Counted from the first letter of the stretch, positions 1 through 10,087 are shown. The stretch: DNA of 64,000 nucleotides from Zoogloea sp. LCSB751 (GCF_002028455.1 NZ_MWUM01000014.1:1-64000); one strand, 5' to 3'. Translations and numbers: made by a program. The notes: generated by a model from the sequence alone, not told the origin.

Positions 1-2
1 TC

Positions 3-78
3 TGGAGCGGCAGAAGAGTCTCGAACTCTCGACCTCAACCTTGGCAAGGTTGCGCTCTACCAACTGAGCTACTGCCGC
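3..78 (-). tRNA. tRNA-Gly (anticodon GCC)
   Basis: On the minus strand the gene begins GCGGCAGTAGCTC and ends GCTCCA, so the CCA end is encoded. The anticodon loop carries GCC between matched stem arms (CAACC/GGTTG). The D-loop (GTTGGTAGAG) and T-loop (GTTCGAG) signatures are intact, and the length of 76 nt fits a normal tRNA. It lies just downstream of pgsA on the same strand. Confidence 0.96.
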
Positions 79-136
79 GTGACAGACCGCCATTATAGGC
101 AAAATTTCTTGTCTGTCAAATTAAATCCGAAATTGT

Positions 137-721
137 TTATCGACTACGTTTCATTAGTTCGGGCCAGGCGCAGCGCATGTAGTACCCCATGGACCACAGG
201 GTCAGCACTGCCGCCACGTAGATCAGCAAGGTTCCCAAACTCATGCTGTCGAAGCCAAAGAGTGGCGCCTGGAACAGCAACAGCGGAATCGCCGACATCT
301 GGGCCGCCGTCTTGAGCTTGCCGACGAAGGCCACCGCAACGCTGCCGGCCGCGCCGACCTTGGCCATCCATTCGCGCAGCGCCGAGATGGTAATCTCCCG
401 CCCGATGATGACCAGTGCGATCAGCGAATCGACGCGGCCAAGATGCACCAGCACGATCAGCGCCGCCGCCACCATCAGCTTGTCGGCCACCGGATCCAGG
501 AAAGCGCCAAAGGCCGACGTCTGCCCCAGGCTGCGCGCCAGGTAGCCGTCGAACCAGTCGGTGACCGCCGCGGCGACGAAGGTCAGCGTGGCCACCAGGT
601 TCTTGTCCTCCGGGGACATCACGTTTTCGGGAAGGTAATAGATGCCGACGAAAAACGGGATCAGGGCAATGCGTGCCCAGGTAAGCGAATTGGGAATATT
701 GAAGAGCATGTCGGCGTTCAC
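137..721 (-). CDS. pgsA: CDP-diacylglycerol--glycerol-3-phosphate 3-phosphatidyltransferase
   Basis: PgsA makes phosphatidylglycerolphosphate from CDP-diacylglycerol and glycerol-3-phosphate in the inner membrane, the committed step to phosphatidylglycerol and cardiolipin. The CDP-alcohol phosphatidyltransferase signature is complete (DWFDGYLAR, then G, then FLDPVADK). The remainder is hydrophobic with several membrane segments, and 194 aa is the usual size. The start given is a GTG three bases after the uvrC stop. An internal ATG at 709 gives MLFNIPNSLTW, which resembles the usual family N-terminus and may be the true start; neither has a clear Shine-Dalgarno. The gene is probably co-transcribed with uvrC. 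Confidence 0.93.
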   Translation of the reverse strand: MNADMLFNIPNSLTWARIALIPFFVGIYYLPENVMSPEDKNLVATLTFVAAAVTDWFDGYLARSLGQTSAFGAFLDPVADKLMVAAALIVLVHLGRVDSLIALVIIGREITISALREWMAKVGAAGSVAVAFVGKLKTAAQMSAIPLLLFQAPLFGFDSMSLGTLLIYVAAVLTLWSMGYYMRCAWPELMKRSR

Positions 722-724
722 TGG

Positions 725-2521
725 CTATCGCAGCGAATTGTATATCTGTTCTGCCAAGTGCCGGTTGATACCCTCGACACGACAGAGGTCTTCCACCGTG
801 GCATTGCGCACACCGTCCATGCCGCCGAAGGCGGCCAGCAGCTTGCGCCGCCGCGTCGGGCCGACGCCGGCGATGTCTTCGAGGCGCGAAGTGTTGCGCG
901 TTTTGGCCCGCCGGGCGCGGTGGCCGGTGATCGCGAAGCGGTGGGCTTCGTCGCGGATTTCCTGGATCAGGTGCAGCGCCGGTGCATCGGGACGCAGGTG
1001 CACGGGTTCGCGACCGTCGGGGAAGACCAGCTCTTCGAGGCCCGGCTTGCGGCTTTCGCCCTTGGCGACGCCGAACATCGTGATGGCTTCCAGGCCGAGT
1101 TCAGCCAGCACTTCCCTGGCGACGCCCATCTGCCCCTTGCCGCCGTCGATGAGGATCAGGTCCGGCTGCACGCCCTCCCCGGCGGCCACCTTCTCGTAGC
1201 GCCGGGTCAGGGCTTGGCGCATCGCCGCATAGTCGTCGCCGGGGGTGATGCCGCTGATGTTGTAACGGCGGTATTCGGACTTCTTCATCGCCTTGCCGTC
1301 CCACACCACGCAGGAAGCCACCGTGGACTCGCCCATCGTGTGGGAGATGTCGAAGCACTCGATACGGTTCGGCGTGTCGGCCAGCCCCAGCGCATCGCGC
1401 AGGGCGTCGAGGCGTTGCTCGCCGCGGGCGGACTCCTGCTCCCGTGCCAGCAAGGCGAGGCCGGCGTTGTTCTCGGCCATGCCCATCCAGGCCCGCTCGT
1501 TCTCGTAGCGCGCCGCCATTACCGCGACCTTGCCCTCGACAACCTCTTCGAGAGCCTCCTTGACGGTGGCCGGCTCGAGATTGACGAGGATCTTTCCGGG
1601 CAACGGCTGATCCAGATAGTGCTGCTCGACGAAGGCCACCAATGCATCCAGCGGCGTACAGCCCTGGGCGTTGCTGGGGAACAGCGGCCGGTCGCCGAGG
1701 TGACGGCCACCGCGAATCATCGCCAGGTTGACGCATACCATGCCGCCCCGCTCCACCGCTGCCACCACATCCACGTCCTCGTCCTTGGCGCTCTCGACGA
1801 ACTGCTTGTGCAGCACCGCCTGCAGGTTGCGGATCTGATCGCGGTACATCGCCGCCTTCTCGAAGGCCAGCGCATCGGAGGCTTCCAGCATGCGTTTCGA
1901 CAGGTCGTCGATCACCTCGGTATGGCGGCCGTTGAGAAACAGGCTGGCCGTCTGCACGTCGGACGCGTAGGCCTCCTTATCGATGAGTCCGACGCAGGGC
2001 CCGGTGCAGCGCTGGATCTGGTGCAGCAGGCAGGGCCGCGAGCGGTTGCTGAAGGTGGAGTCCTCGCAGGTGCGCAGGCGGAAGATCTTCTGCATCAGGT
2101 GCAGGCTCTCGCGCACCGCCCAGCTGTTGGGAAAGGGCCCGAAGTAGCGCACGCCCTTGGCGAAGCCACCCCGGTGGTAATAGATCTGCGGGAAGTCGCC
2201 GCCGGACAGCGCGATGTAGGGATAGGACTTGTCGTCCCGGAACAGGATGTTGTACTTCGGCCCGAGGCTCTTGATGAGGTTGTTCTCGAGGATCAGCGCC
2301 TCGGCCTCAGAGCGGGTGGCGGTGGTGTCCACCCGCTGCACCTGGCTCACCATGATGGCAATGCGTGGGCTCAACTGGGTACGCTGGAAATAGGACGACA
2401 CCCGCCGCTTGAGGTTCTTGGCCTTGCCGACGTAAAGCACCGCCTCGTCGACACCGATCATGCGATAGACCCCGGGCTCCTCGGTCAGGGTGCGCAGAAA
2501 AGCCTTGGCGTCGAAGCTCAT
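725..2521 (-). CDS. uvrC: UvrABC system protein C (excinuclease subunit)
   Basis: UvrC makes both incisions around a lesion in nucleotide excision repair after UvrB is loaded on DNA. The 598-aa product has the GIY-YIG nuclease domain near residues 12-95 (EEPGVYRM, LYVGKAKNLKRR), a UVR motif around residue 210, the RNase H-like C-terminal nuclease domain (LILIDGGKGQ) and terminal helix-hairpin-helix motifs. The ATG at 2521 gives the family-like start MSFDAKAFLR; the frame stays open upstream but that stretch is the nagZ region read out of frame. uvrB is also in this window (31.2-33.3 kb), but uvrA is not. Confidence 0.96.
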   Translation of the reverse strand: MSFDAKAFLRTLTEEPGVYRMIGVDEAVLYVGKAKNLKRRVSSYFQRTQLSPRIAIMVSQVQRVDTTATRSEAEALILENNLIKSLGPKYNILFRDDKSYPYIALSGGDFPQIYYHRGGFAKGVRYFGPFPNSWAVRESLHLMQKIFRLRTCEDSTFSNRSRPCLLHQIQRCTGPCVGLIDKEAYASDVQTASLFLNGRHTEVIDDLSKRMLEASDALAFEKAAMYRDQIRNLQAVLHKQFVESAKDEDVDVVAAVERGGMVCVNLAMIRGGRHLGDRPLFPSNAQGCTPLDALVAFVEQHYLDQPLPGKILVNLEPATVKEALEEVVEGKVAVMAARYENERAWMGMAENNAGLALLAREQESARGEQRLDALRDALGLADTPNRIECFDISHTMGESTVASCVVWDGKAMKKSEYRRYNISGITPGDDYAAMRQALTRRYEKVAAGEGVQPDLILIDGGKGQMGVAREVLAELGLEAITMFGVAKGESRKPGLEELVFPDGREPVHLRPDAPALHLIQEIRDEAHRFAITGHRARRAKTRNTSRLEDIAGVGPTRRRKLLAAFGGMDGVRNATVEDLCRVEGINRHLAEQIYNSLR

Positions 2522-2535
2522 CGCAAGGGTCCGGA

Positions 2536-3573
2536 TCAGGCCAGCGCCAGGATGGCGTCGCGGGCGGCGCGGTAATCGGTCCAGTCGGCCAGCTCGGCCG
2601 GCGTCGCCGGGGCGCTGCCGGCCCGCGGACGCAGCGCGGCAATGCGCGCGGCGCTGTCGGCATCGACCACCGGGTGCCACGCGTCGAGCAGACGCACGGC
2701 CAGTTCGGGGCGGTTGCACACCAGGACCATGTCGCAGCCGGCGCCATGGGCGGCTTCGGCACGGGCCACGATGTCGCCGGCCACGCTGGCGCCCTCCATC
2801 GTCAGGTCGTCACTGAAGATCACGCCACCGAAGCCGACGCGCTTACGCAGCACGTCCTGCAGCCAGAAGGGCGAGAAGCCGGCCGGACGCGCATCGATGT
2901 TGCGGTAGATCACGTGGGCCGGCATCACACCGCCCAGCTCACCGGCCAGTTGCAGGAAAGGCTGCACGTCCTCGGCCCACACGGCATCGAAGCTGCGCTC
3001 GTCCACCGGGATCGCCACGTGGGAATCCGCCTCCACCGCACCATGCCCCGGAAAATGCTTGCCGACCGCCTTCATGCCCGCTGCGACCAGGCCGCCGACG
3101 ACGGCACGGGCGAGCTCGGTGGCAACCTCCGGCTGGCGGTGGAAGGCGCGGTCGCCGATCACCGTGCTGACGCCGTAATCCAGATCGAGGACCGGCGCGT
3201 AGCTCAGGTCCACGTCATGGGCGCGCAGCTCGGCGGCCAGCACCAGGCCGGCTTGGCGGGCCGCAGCGCGAGCGGCTGCGGGGTCGCTATCCCACAGCTC
3301 ACCGAAACGGCGCATCGCCGGCAGGCGCGTGAAGCCCTCACGGAAACGCTGCACGCGCCCGCCTTCGTGGTCCACCGAGATCACCAGGCCGGGGCGTACC
3401 GCGCGGATCGCCGCGGTCAGCGCCCGCAGCTGTTCCGGCTCGGCGTAATTGCGGGCGAACAGGATCACACCGCCGACCAGCGGGTGCTGCAGGATCTCCC
3501 GCTCCTCGGCGGTGACTTCGTGCCCGACCACGTCGAGCATGATCGGGCCGGGCTGGGCGTGGGATGGCTTCAT
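2536..3573 (-). CDS. nagZ: beta-N-acetylhexosaminidase (peptidoglycan recycling)
   Basis: NagZ is a cytosolic glycoside hydrolase family 3 enzyme. It removes N-acetylglucosamine from anhydro-muropeptides during cell-wall recycling. The 345-aa protein shows the GH3/NagZ loop KHFPGHGAVEADSH and the nucleophile region SDDLTMEGA. The ATG at 3573 overlaps the acpS stop by four bases (ATGA), indicating translational coupling, and the frame upstream of it is the acpS shadow. Adjacency to acpS and pdxJ is common in betaproteobacteria. Confidence 0.95.
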   Translation of the reverse strand: MKPSHAQPGPIMLDVVGHEVTAEEREILQHPLVGGVILFARNYAEPEQLRALTAAIRAVRPGLVISVDHEGGRVQRFREGFTRLPAMRRFGELWDSDPAAARAAARQAGLVLAAELRAHDVDLSYAPVLDLDYGVSTVIGDRAFHRQPEVATELARAVVGGLVAAGMKAVGKHFPGHGAVEADSHVAIPVDERSFDAVWAEDVQPFLQLAGELGGVMPAHVIYRNIDARPAGFSPFWLQDVLRKRVGFGGVIFSDDLTMEGASVAGDIVARAEAAHGAGCDMVLVCNRPELAVRLLDAWHPVVDADSAARIAALRPRAGSAPATPAELADWTDYRAARDAILALA

Positions 3574-3947
3574 GGTTTCTCGATGACAGCAAAGGCGACG
3601 ACGTAATCGGTTTCGTCGGAAAGACTCAGATGGGCCACCAGCCCACGCTCGCGCAGGTAGTCCGCCAGTGCAGGGCTGTATTCGAACACCGGCTTGCCCA
3701 GCGCATCGTGGCCGACCCACAGCGCATGCAGCGTGGCCGGCGCGGCAACGCCAGTACCAAGGGCCTTGCCGAAGGCCTCCTTGGCGGCAAAGCGCTTAGC
3801 CAGCAGACGGGCCGGGGCTCGCGCCTGAGTGAAGACGTCCCGTTCCACTTCAGCCAGGATGCGCGCGGCAAAGCGCTCGCCGTGGCGCGACAGGGCCTCC
3901 TCCATTCGGGCGACCCGCACGATGTCGGTGCCGACGCCGTAGATCAC
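3570..3947 (-). CDS. acpS: holo-[acyl-carrier-protein] synthase
   Basis: AcpS transfers 4'-phosphopantetheine from CoA to the serine of apo-ACP and so activates AcpP, which is also encoded in this window. The 125-aa product begins [15 protein letters not shown], carrying the metal-binding GTDIV motif, and contains the second family motif [13 protein letters not shown] near residue 60. It starts with GTG, overlapping the pdxJ stop by four bases (GTGA), and its own stop overlaps the nagZ start, so the three are probably translated as a coupled chain. Confidence 0.95.
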   Translation of the reverse strand: MIYGVGTDIVRVARMEEALSRHGERFAARILAEVERDVFTQARAPARLLAKRFAAKEAFGKALGTGVAAPATLHALWVGHDALGKPVFEYSPALADYLRERGLVAHLSLSDETDYVVAFAVIEKP

Positions 3948-4705
3948 GGCCGTACGCCGCGCTCCGCGGCTTCCCGCATCAGGCGTTTCATTTCGCGCAC
4001 CGCCTCGCGCAGGCCGGTGAACACCGCGCGGCTGACGATGGAGTGGCCGATATGCAGTTCGCGGATGCCCTGCAGGCGGGCGATCGGCTGGATGTTGTAG
4101 TAGTTGAGGGCATGGCCGGCGTTGAAGCGCAGGCCGAGGCCACGGATCGCCTCCCCCGCCGCGGCGATCTTGGCGATCTCGGCCAGCACGGCCGGGCTTT
4201 CCGCGTCCCGGCCGGCGGCATGGAAGGCGTGGGCATAGGGCCCGGTGTGGATCTCGCAGACCCGCGCACCGATGCGTGCGGCGGCCTCCACCTGGGCCGG
4301 CTCCGCATCGATGAAGACACTGACGATGATGCCTTGGTCGGACAGGCGGGCGACCGCCTCCTTCAGGCGAGCCTCTTGAGACACGATGTCGAGGCCGCCT
4401 TCAGTCGTCACCTCATGGCGACCTTCCGGCACGAACATCGCCATTTCCGGCTTGATGTCGCAGGCGATGCCGACCATCTCGTCGGTCGCGGCCATCTCGA
4501 GATTGAGCTTGATCTGCGTAAGCTCGCGCAGCTTGCGCACGTCGGCGTCCTGGATGTGGCGGCGGTCTTCGCGCAGGTGCACGGTGATACCATCGGCGCC
4601 GCCCAGGTGGGCTTCGACGGCCGCCCAACAGGGGTCGGGCTCCCAGGTGCGGCGCGCCTGGCGCAGGGTGGCAACGTGGTCGATATTGACGCCGAGTTCG
4701 ATCAA
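3944..4705 (-). CDS. pdxJ: pyridoxine 5'-phosphate synthase
   Basis: PdxJ condenses 1-deoxyxylulose-5-phosphate with 3-amino-2-oxopropyl phosphate to form pyridoxine 5'-phosphate, the last ring-forming step of DXP-dependent vitamin B6 synthesis. The 253-aa TIM-barrel protein begins [17 protein letters not shown] and carries the family stretches [14 protein letters not shown] and EIHTGPYA. The only start matching the family N-terminus is a TTG at 4705, which overlaps the recO stop by four bases (TTGA). The recO-pdxJ-acpS order is widespread in proteobacteria. Confidence 0.95.
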   Translation of the reverse strand: MIELGVNIDHVATLRQARRTWEPDPCWAAVEAHLGGADGITVHLREDRRHIQDADVRKLRELTQIKLNLEMAATDEMVGIACDIKPEMAMFVPEGRHEVTTEGGLDIVSQEARLKEAVARLSDQGIIVSVFIDAEPAQVEAAARIGARVCEIHTGPYAHAFHAAGRDAESPAVLAEIAKIAAAGEAIRGLGLRFNAGHALNYYNIQPIARLQGIRELHIGHSIVSRAVFTGLREAVREMKRLMREAAERGVRP

Positions 4706-5439
4706 GACGGATCTCCGGGAAAGGCCAAAAGTTCGGTGAAGACGCGGCGGGACTGCAGCACCTGCCCGCCAAGGTAATACTGGATCAGGCGGCGCATCAG
4801 GGCCTTGCTCTGGGCGAGGGTCTCCGGATTGCGGAAATTGCCCTGCGTCATGTCGATGAGCGTGCGCCCGCTGACGGTCACGGCGTCGTCGGCGACTTCG
4901 TCACCCACCAGCACCACACCTCGTTCGATTATATAAGTGTAGAAAGCGCCGGGCCGAACCGGCGTCCCGTCCTGCTCCATGTCCAGGCTGAGGCCGTAGC
5001 CGAGCTCCTGCAGCAGGGCCAGCTCGAAGCGGCGCAGCACGACTTCCTGGGATTCGTTGGCAGCCAGCGCCCGCAGCGCCTCGCCGTAGGCCTTGTGGAG
5101 CACCGGGTGGGCGTCCTCCCGCGGCAGCAGGCGCATCAGCAGTTCGTTGGCGTAATAGGCGCACAGCAGAGCCTGGCCACCCAGCAAGGGCTGGCCGCCC
5201 TGCCATTCGGCGCGCACCAGGGTCTTCATCTCGCCACCGCCGCTCCAGTCGATCAGCAGCGGCTGAAAGGCCATCAGCACGCCGCGCAGCTGGGACATCG
5301 GCCGCCGCGCGCCCTTGGCAACGAGGCCGACGCGGCCGTAGTCGCGGCTGAACACCTCGACGATAAGGCTGGTCTCCCGGTAGGGATAGCTGTGCAGCAC
5401 GAAACCCGGCTGCTGGTCGACGCGCGGCCTGGCGCTCAC
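4702..5439 (-). CDS. recO: DNA repair protein RecO
   Basis: RecO helps load RecA on SSB-coated single-stranded DNA in the RecF pathway. The 245-aa protein has an N-terminal OB-fold (residues about 10-80, with [13 protein letters not shown] and [10 protein letters not shown]) followed by the helical RecO domain. The start is a GTG at 5439, twelve bases downstream of the era stop. No strong Shine-Dalgarno precedes it, which fits translation coupled to era. Confidence 0.92.
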   Translation of the reverse strand: MSARPRVDQQPGFVLHSYPYRETSLIVEVFSRDYGRVGLVAKGARRPMSQLRGVLMAFQPLLIDWSGGGEMKTLVRAEWQGGQPLLGGQALLCAYYANELLMRLLPREDAHPVLHKAYGEALRALAANESQEVVLRRFELALLQELGYGLSLDMEQDGTPVRPGAFYTYIIERGVVLVGDEVADDAVTVSGRTLIDMTQGNFRNPETLAQSKALMRRLIQYYLGGQVLQSRRVFTELLAFPGDPS

Positions 5440-5451
5440 GGGGAAAGCAGC

Positions 5452-6360
5452 TTATTCGTAGCCGAGGCTCTTCAGAGCCCGTTCGTCGTCGGCCCAGCCG
5501 CTCTTCACCTTGACCCACACTTCCAGGAAGACCTTGGACTCGAAGAGCTTTTCCATCTCGACGCGGGCTTCGGTGGCGATACGCTTGAGGCGCTCGCCGC
5601 CCTTGCCGATCACCATCGCCTTGTGGGGCGCCTTGTCGACGATCACCGCCGCGTTAATGCGGCGCAGGCCGGGCTCGGCCTCGAACTTCTCGATCTCCAC
5701 CGCGATGCCGTAGGGCAGCTCTTCGCCGAGCTGGCGGAACAGCTTCTCGCGCAGGAATTCGGCGGCCAGGAAACGCTCGCTGCGGTCGGTGATGTCGTCC
5801 GCGTCGAAGATCGGCTCGCCTTCCGGCAGATAGGGCGCCGCCGCCTTCAGCAGCTCGTCGGTATTGCGGCCCTTCTCGGCGCTGACCGGCACGATCTCGG
5901 CAAACGGATAGATAGCGCTCACCTTCTGCAGGAAAGGCAGCAGGCGCGTCTTGTCCTCCAGCATGTCCACCTTGTTGACGACCAGGATCACCTTGGCGCC
6001 TTCCGGCAGCAGTTTGACGACCTGCTCGTCCTCGGCACCGTAACGGCCGCTCTCGATGACGAACAGAACCAGGTCCACGTCGGACAGCACCTGGGTGACG
6101 GTGCGGTTCATGGCCCGGTTGAGGGCATTCTTGTGGCGGGTCTGAAAGCCCGGCGTATCGACGAAAATGAACTGCGACGCGCCCTCGGTCAGCACGCCGG
6201 TAACCCGGTGGCGGGTCGTCTGCGCCTTGCGCGAGACGATGCTGATCTTCTGGCCGATCAGGCGGTTGAGCAGCGTGGACTTGCCGACGTTGGGGCGTCC
6301 GACGATGGCCACGAAGCCGGTCCGGAAAGCGGACGCGGGGGGGGATTGAATATCGGTCAT
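5452..6360 (-). CDS. era: GTPase Era
   Basis: Era is an essential GTPase that binds the 3' end of 16S rRNA and assists 30S maturation. The 302-aa protein has the G1 motif GRPNVGKST at residues 21-29, G3 as DTPGFQ, G4 as NKVD and a C-terminal KH domain containing [12 protein letters not shown]. The ATG at 6360 overlaps the rnc stop by four bases, the classic rnc-era coupling; the open frame upstream of it is an rnc shadow. Confidence 0.96.
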   Translation of the reverse strand: MTDIQSPPASAFRTGFVAIVGRPNVGKSTLLNRLIGQKISIVSRKAQTTRHRVTGVLTEGASQFIFVDTPGFQTRHKNALNRAMNRTVTQVLSDVDLVLFVIESGRYGAEDEQVVKLLPEGAKVILVVNKVDMLEDKTRLLPFLQKVSAIYPFAEIVPVSAEKGRNTDELLKAAAPYLPEGEPIFDADDITDRSERFLAAEFLREKLFRQLGEELPYGIAVEIEKFEAEPGLRRINAAVIVDKAPHKAMVIGKGGERLKRIATEARVEMEKLFESKVFLEVWVKVKSGWADDERALKSLGYE

Positions 6361-7028
6361 TGCTTGGGTAGGAGTTCCAGCGCCCGCTGGGCGGACTGCT
6401 GTTCGGCAGCGCGGCGACTTACGCCGATGCCGCGGGTCTTGAGGCCAAGGCCGGCGACTTCGCACTCGACCTCGAATTCCTGTTGATGGGCTTCGCCCCG
6501 GGTGTCGGCGAGGGAATAGCGTGGCAGCGGCATACGCTTGCCCTGCAACCACTCCTGCAGAGCGGTCTTCGGATCCTTCAACGCACGGGCCGGATCGAGG
6601 CTGGCGATCGACGCTTCGTAGAGACGGTCGATGACGGCCTTGGCCGTCTCGAAGCCCGCATCCAGGAAGACTGCCGCAAAAATGGCCTCGAGGGCATCGG
6701 CGAGGATGGACGGGCGACGATGGCCGCCGCTCTTCAACTCCCCTTCGCCAAGGTGCAGGTAGTCGCCGAGTTTCAGCCCATCGGCCAGGCGGTGCAGGGT
6801 TTCCTGGCGGACCAGGTTGGCACGCAGGCGCGACATGTCCCCTTCGCGCAGCTCGCTGAAGCGACCGAACAGGGCCACTGCGGTGACGCAGTTGAGGACG
6901 CTGTCGCCGAGAAACTCCAGCCGTTCGTTATGGGGCGAACCGAAGCTGCGGTGGGTGAGCGCCTGCTCCAGGAGCTCGATTCGGGAAAAACGATGGCCGA
7001 TGGCCCGTTGCAATGCATCCAGCTTCAT
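6357..7028 (-). CDS. rnc: ribonuclease III
   Basis: RNase III cleaves double-stranded RNA in rRNA precursors and mRNAs. The 223-aa protein has the catalytic signature [12 protein letters not shown] at residues 35-46 with the metal-binding acidic residues in place, and a C-terminal double-stranded RNA-binding domain (about 150-223). It is encoded between the DUF4845 gene and era, the standard lepB-(DUF4845)-rnc-era arrangement. Confidence 0.96.
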   Translation of the reverse strand: MKLDALQRAIGHRFSRIELLEQALTHRSFGSPHNERLEFLGDSVLNCVTAVALFGRFSELREGDMSRLRANLVRQETLHRLADGLKLGDYLHLGEGELKSGGHRRPSILADALEAIFAAVFLDAGFETAKAVIDRLYEASIASLDPARALKDPKTALQEWLQGKRMPLPRYSLADTRGEAHQQEFEVECEVAGLGLKTRGIGVSRRAAEQQSAQRALELLPKQ

Positions 7029-7034
7029 GACGGA

Positions 7035-7400
7035 TTACTTACCGGCCGAGCTGACGGAAAAGTCGACAAGCAGGCTGACGTTGGAAACCAGCGGAACCTT
7101 GCGGGAGTATTCCACGGAGATCACGATGCGGCCGTTTTCCTTGGTGATGTCGAGATCGCTGGCGGTCACGCTGGTGATCTCATCGACGATGGCCCGCTTG
7201 GAGAAATCGCTGCGCAACTGGGAGACCGACGCGTTCATCGGATCGGCACTTGACGCCACCACCGAGATCGCGCGCTTGATGCCGAAGTACTCGGTCACCA
7301 CCGGCACCATCTTGAAACCCACCAGCAAACAGGCGCCCAGCAGGGCGCCGACCAGAAGCACGCCGATCAGGCTGAGGCCCGACTGTCTCTTTCGCGTCAT
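7035..7400 (-). CDS. DUF4845 membrane-anchored protein
   Basis: This short protein (121 aa) has one N-terminal membrane helix (GLSLIGVLLVGALLGACLLV) preceded by basic residues, then a soluble domain expected on the periplasmic side. It matches DUF4845 proteins that regularly sit between lepB and rnc in betaproteobacteria; their function is not established. The ATG at 7400 is preferred. A TTG two codons upstream (7406) would overlap the lepB stop by four bases and is a fair alternative given the TTG-overlap start used by pdxJ. Confidence 0.85.
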   Translation of the reverse strand: MTRKRQSGLSLIGVLLVGALLGACLLVGFKMVPVVTEYFGIKRAISVVASSADPMNASVSQLRSDFSKRAIVDEITSVTASDLDITKENGRIVISVEYSRKVPLVSNVSLLVDFSVSSAGK

Positions 7401-7402
7401 GA

Positions 7403-8191
7403 TCAATGGAAACTACCGATGCGTTTGAGGTCGCTGAAATTGAACCAGATAAAGAAGGCCTTGCCGACGATGTTCTCTTCCGGCACGAAGCCCCACCCCC
7501 GGCTGTCGAAGCTGCCGTCCCGGTTGTCGCCCATCATGAAGTAATGACCGGCAGGTACGGTGCAGGACACGCCGCGGCTAGTATAGGTGCAGTTTTCGCG
7601 AAACGGGTACTGGGTGATCTGGGAGACGAAAGCCGGCGCCTCGTTCTCGACGATGATGTTGTGCTCCACCTCGCCGAGCTTCTCGGTGAAGCGCGGCGAG
7701 TAGAACAGGCGGTCGGCGTGCAGGTAGTCACCCGCAGACTGCTGCGGCATGGCCTTGCCGTTGATGGTCAGCTTCTTGTCGAAATACTCCACCTTGTCGC
7801 CCGGCAGACCGACGACCCGCTTGATGTAGTCCAGCGAAGGATCACCCGGGAAACGGAAGACCATCACGTCGCCGCGCCTGGGTTCATTGACGGCGATCAC
7901 CTTCTTGTTGATGACCGGCAGGCGGATACCGTAGGTCCACTTGTTCACCAGGATGAAGTCGCCGACCAACAGGGTCGGGATCATCGAGCCCGACGGGATC
8001 TTGAACGGCTCGACGACGAAGGAGCGCAGGCAGAACACCACCAGGATGACCGGGAAGAAACTCGCCCCGTACTCCACCCACCAGGGCGACTTGGCCCCGA
8101 CCGCCCGCCGCTTGCTGGCCACAAAGTGATCGAGCGCCCACAAAATGCCACTGAACACCAACAGAACAAACAGAATCAACGCGAAATTCAC
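7403..8191 (-). CDS. lepB: signal peptidase I
   Basis: LepB cleaves signal peptides from Sec- and Tat-exported preproteins at the outer face of the inner membrane. The 262-aa protein has two N-terminal membrane segments (residues about 2-20 and 45-62). The catalytic Ser69 lies in the motif IPSGSMIPTL and the general base Lys124 in DYIKRVVGLPGD. The downstream box GDNRDGSFDSRGWG is also intact. lepA ends 30 bases upstream on the same strand. Confidence 0.96.
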   Translation of the reverse strand: MNFALILFVLLVFSGILWALDHFVASKRRAVGAKSPWWVEYGASFFPVILVVFCLRSFVVEPFKIPSGSMIPTLLVGDFILVNKWTYGIRLPVINKKVIAVNEPRRGDVMVFRFPGDPSLDYIKRVVGLPGDKVEYFDKKLTINGKAMPQQSAGDYLHADRLFYSPRFTEKLGEVEHNIIVENEAPAFVSQITQYPFRENCTYTSRGVSCTVPAGHYFMMGDNRDGSFDSRGWGFVPEENIVGKAFFIWFNFSDLKRIGSFH

Positions 8192-8221
8192 GCCTGCACT
8201 CCTGAGCCGACCGGTGGCCGG

Positions 8222-10018
8222 TTATTTACCTTCATCGACCCGCAGCACGGCCAGGAAGGCCTCCTGCGGAATTTCCACGTTGCCGACCTGCTTCATGCGC
8301 TTCTTGCCCTCCTTCTGCTTCTCGAGGAGCTTCTTCTTCCGCGTGATGTCGCCGCCGTAACACTTGGCCAGCACGTTCTTGCGCAGAGCCTTGATGGTTT
8401 CCCGGGCGACGATGTTGGAACCGATGGCCGCCTGGATGGCCACGTCGAACATCTGACGCGGGATCAGCTCACGCAGCTTGGCCACCAGTTCGCGGCCGCG
8501 ATACTGGGAATTGGCGCGGTGCACGATGATCGACAGCGCATCGACCTTCTCGCTGGATACCAAGACGTCGAGCTTGACCAGATCGGCGGCGCGGTATTCC
8601 TTGAATTCGTAGTCGAGCGAGGCATAGCCGCGGGAAACGGACTTCAGCTTGTCGAAGAAGTCCATCACCACTTCGTTCATCGGCATGTCGTAGATCAGCT
8701 GCACTTGGCGGCCGTGATAGAGCATGTCCACCTGCGCGCCGCGCTTCTGGTTGCACAGCGTGATCACCGGCCCCACGTATTCCTGGGGCAGGAAGATGAC
8801 CGCCTTGATGATCGGCTCGCGCACCTCATCGACCTTCGACAGGTCCGGCAAGCGCGACGGGTTGGAAATCTGCTCGACCGTACCATCCTTCATCAGCACC
8901 TCGTACACCACGGTCGGCGCCGTGGTGATGAGGTTCATGTCGAACTCGCGTTCCAGGCGTTCCTGGACGATCTCCATGTGGAGCAGGCCAAGGAAGCCGC
9001 AGCGGAAACCGAAGCCCAGTGCCTGGGAGACTTCCGGCTCGAACTGCAGGGAGGCATCGTTGAGACGCAGCTTTTCCAGCGACTCGCGCAGCTGGTCGTA
9101 CTCGTTGGATTCGACCGGGTACAGGCCGGCGAACACCTGTGGCTTGATTTCCTTGAAGCCGGCCAGCGGCTCGGCAGCCTTGCGATTGGCCAACGTGATC
9201 GTATCGCCGACCTTGGCCGACTTGAGTTCCTTGATGCCGGCGATGATGAAGCCCACCTGGCCCGCGGACAGACTTTCCCGCGGCAGGGACTTGGGCGTGA
9301 ATACACCGACCTGCTCGCAAAGGTGCTGGGCTCCGTTGGACATGAACAGGATCCTGTCCTTCGGACGGAGGGTCCCATCCACCACCCGCACCAGCATCAC
9401 CACGCCCACGTAGTTGTCGAACCACGAGTCGATGATCAAGGCCTTCAGCGGTGCGTCGGGGTCGCCCTTCGGCGGCGGAATGCGGGCGATCACGGCCTCG
9501 AGGATGTCCTCGACGCCCATGCCGGTCTTGGCCGAGCAGGGGATCGCGTCGGTCGCATCGATGCCGATGACGTCCTCGATCTCCTGCTTGGCGCCGTCGG
9601 GGTTCGCCTGGGGCAAGTCCATCTTGTTGAGGACCGGCACCACCTCGACGCCCTGGTCGAGCGCCGTGTAGCAGTTGGCCACCGTCTGGGCCTCTACCCC
9701 CTGAGAAGCGTCCACCACCAGCAGGCCGCCCTCGCAGGCCGCCAGCGAGCGGGACACTTCGTAGGAGAAGTCCACGTGTCCCGGGGTATCGATGAGATTC
9801 AGGTTGTAGATCTGGCCATCGCGGGCACGGTAGCTGAGCGCCGCAGTCTGGGCCTTGATGGTGATGCCGCGCTCGCGCTCGATGTCCATCGAGTCGAGCA
9901 CCTGGGCCTCCATCTCACGCGACGAAAGGCCGCCGCAAAGCTGGATGATCCGGTCCGCCAGGGTAGATTTACCGTGGTCGATGTGGGCGATGATCGAGAA
10001 ATTTCTGATGTGTTGCAT
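8222..10018 (-). CDS. lepA: elongation factor 4 (back-translocating GTPase LepA)
   Basis: LepA is a ribosome-bound translational GTPase implicated in back-translocation and 30S biogenesis. It has the G1 motif [10 protein letters not shown]2/G3 region ERGITIKAQ and DTPGHVDF, G4 motif NKMDLP, EF-G-like domains and the LepA-specific C-terminal domain. The start at 10018 ([14 protein letters not shown], 598 aa) matches the usual family beginning. An in-frame ATG at 10027 would add three residues. Neither start has a Shine-Dalgarno, because the bases immediately upstream are the T-run of an intrinsic terminator (10029-10051). Confidence 0.95.
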   Translation of the reverse strand: MQHIRNFSIIAHIDHGKSTLADRIIQLCGGLSSREMEAQVLDSMDIERERGITIKAQTAALSYRARDGQIYNLNLIDTPGHVDFSYEVSRSLAACEGGLLVVDASQGVEAQTVANCYTALDQGVEVVPVLNKMDLPQANPDGAKQEIEDVIGIDATDAIPCSAKTGMGVEDILEAVIARIPPPKGDPDAPLKALIIDSWFDNYVGVVMLVRVVDGTLRPKDRILFMSNGAQHLCEQVGVFTPKSLPRESLSAGQVGFIIAGIKELKSAKVGDTITLANRKAAEPLAGFKEIKPQVFAGLYPVESNEYDQLRESLEKLRLNDASLQFEPEVSQALGFGFRCGFLGLLHMEIVQERLEREFDMNLITTAPTVVYEVLMKDGTVEQISNPSRLPDLSKVDEVREPIIKAVIFLPQEYVGPVITLCNQKRGAQVDMLYHGRQVQLIYDMPMNEVVMDFFDKLKSVSRGYASLDYEFKEYRAADLVKLDVLVSSEKVDALSIIVHRANSQYRGRELVAKLRELIPRQMFDVAIQAAIGSNIVARETIKALRKNVLAKCYGGDITRKKKLLEKQKEGKKRMKQVGNVEIPQEAFLAVLRVDEGK

Positions 10019-10028
10019 GTGGGCCATG

Positions 10029-10051
10029 AAAAAGGGTGCCGGTGGGCACCC
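10029..10051 (-). terminator. intrinsic terminator between the mucD/thioredoxin-fold genes and lepA
   Basis: Read on the minus strand this is GGGTGCC-CACC-GGCACCC followed immediately by TTTTT: a perfect 7-bp GC-rich stem, 4-nt loop and U-tract. It would end the rpoE-mucD transcript. The U-tract stops only two bases before a possible lepA start at 10027, so it could also act as an attenuator for any lepA transcript started upstream. Confidence 0.75.
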
Positions 10052-10087
10052 TGAATAAATTTTGTTTGCCTGGCAAAGACTTGGATT

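Noticed and set aside
7406-10054. Long plus-strand frame opposite lepB and lepA
   Set aside because: Antisense of two well-supported genes; His/Asp/Gln-rich translation typical of shadow frames.
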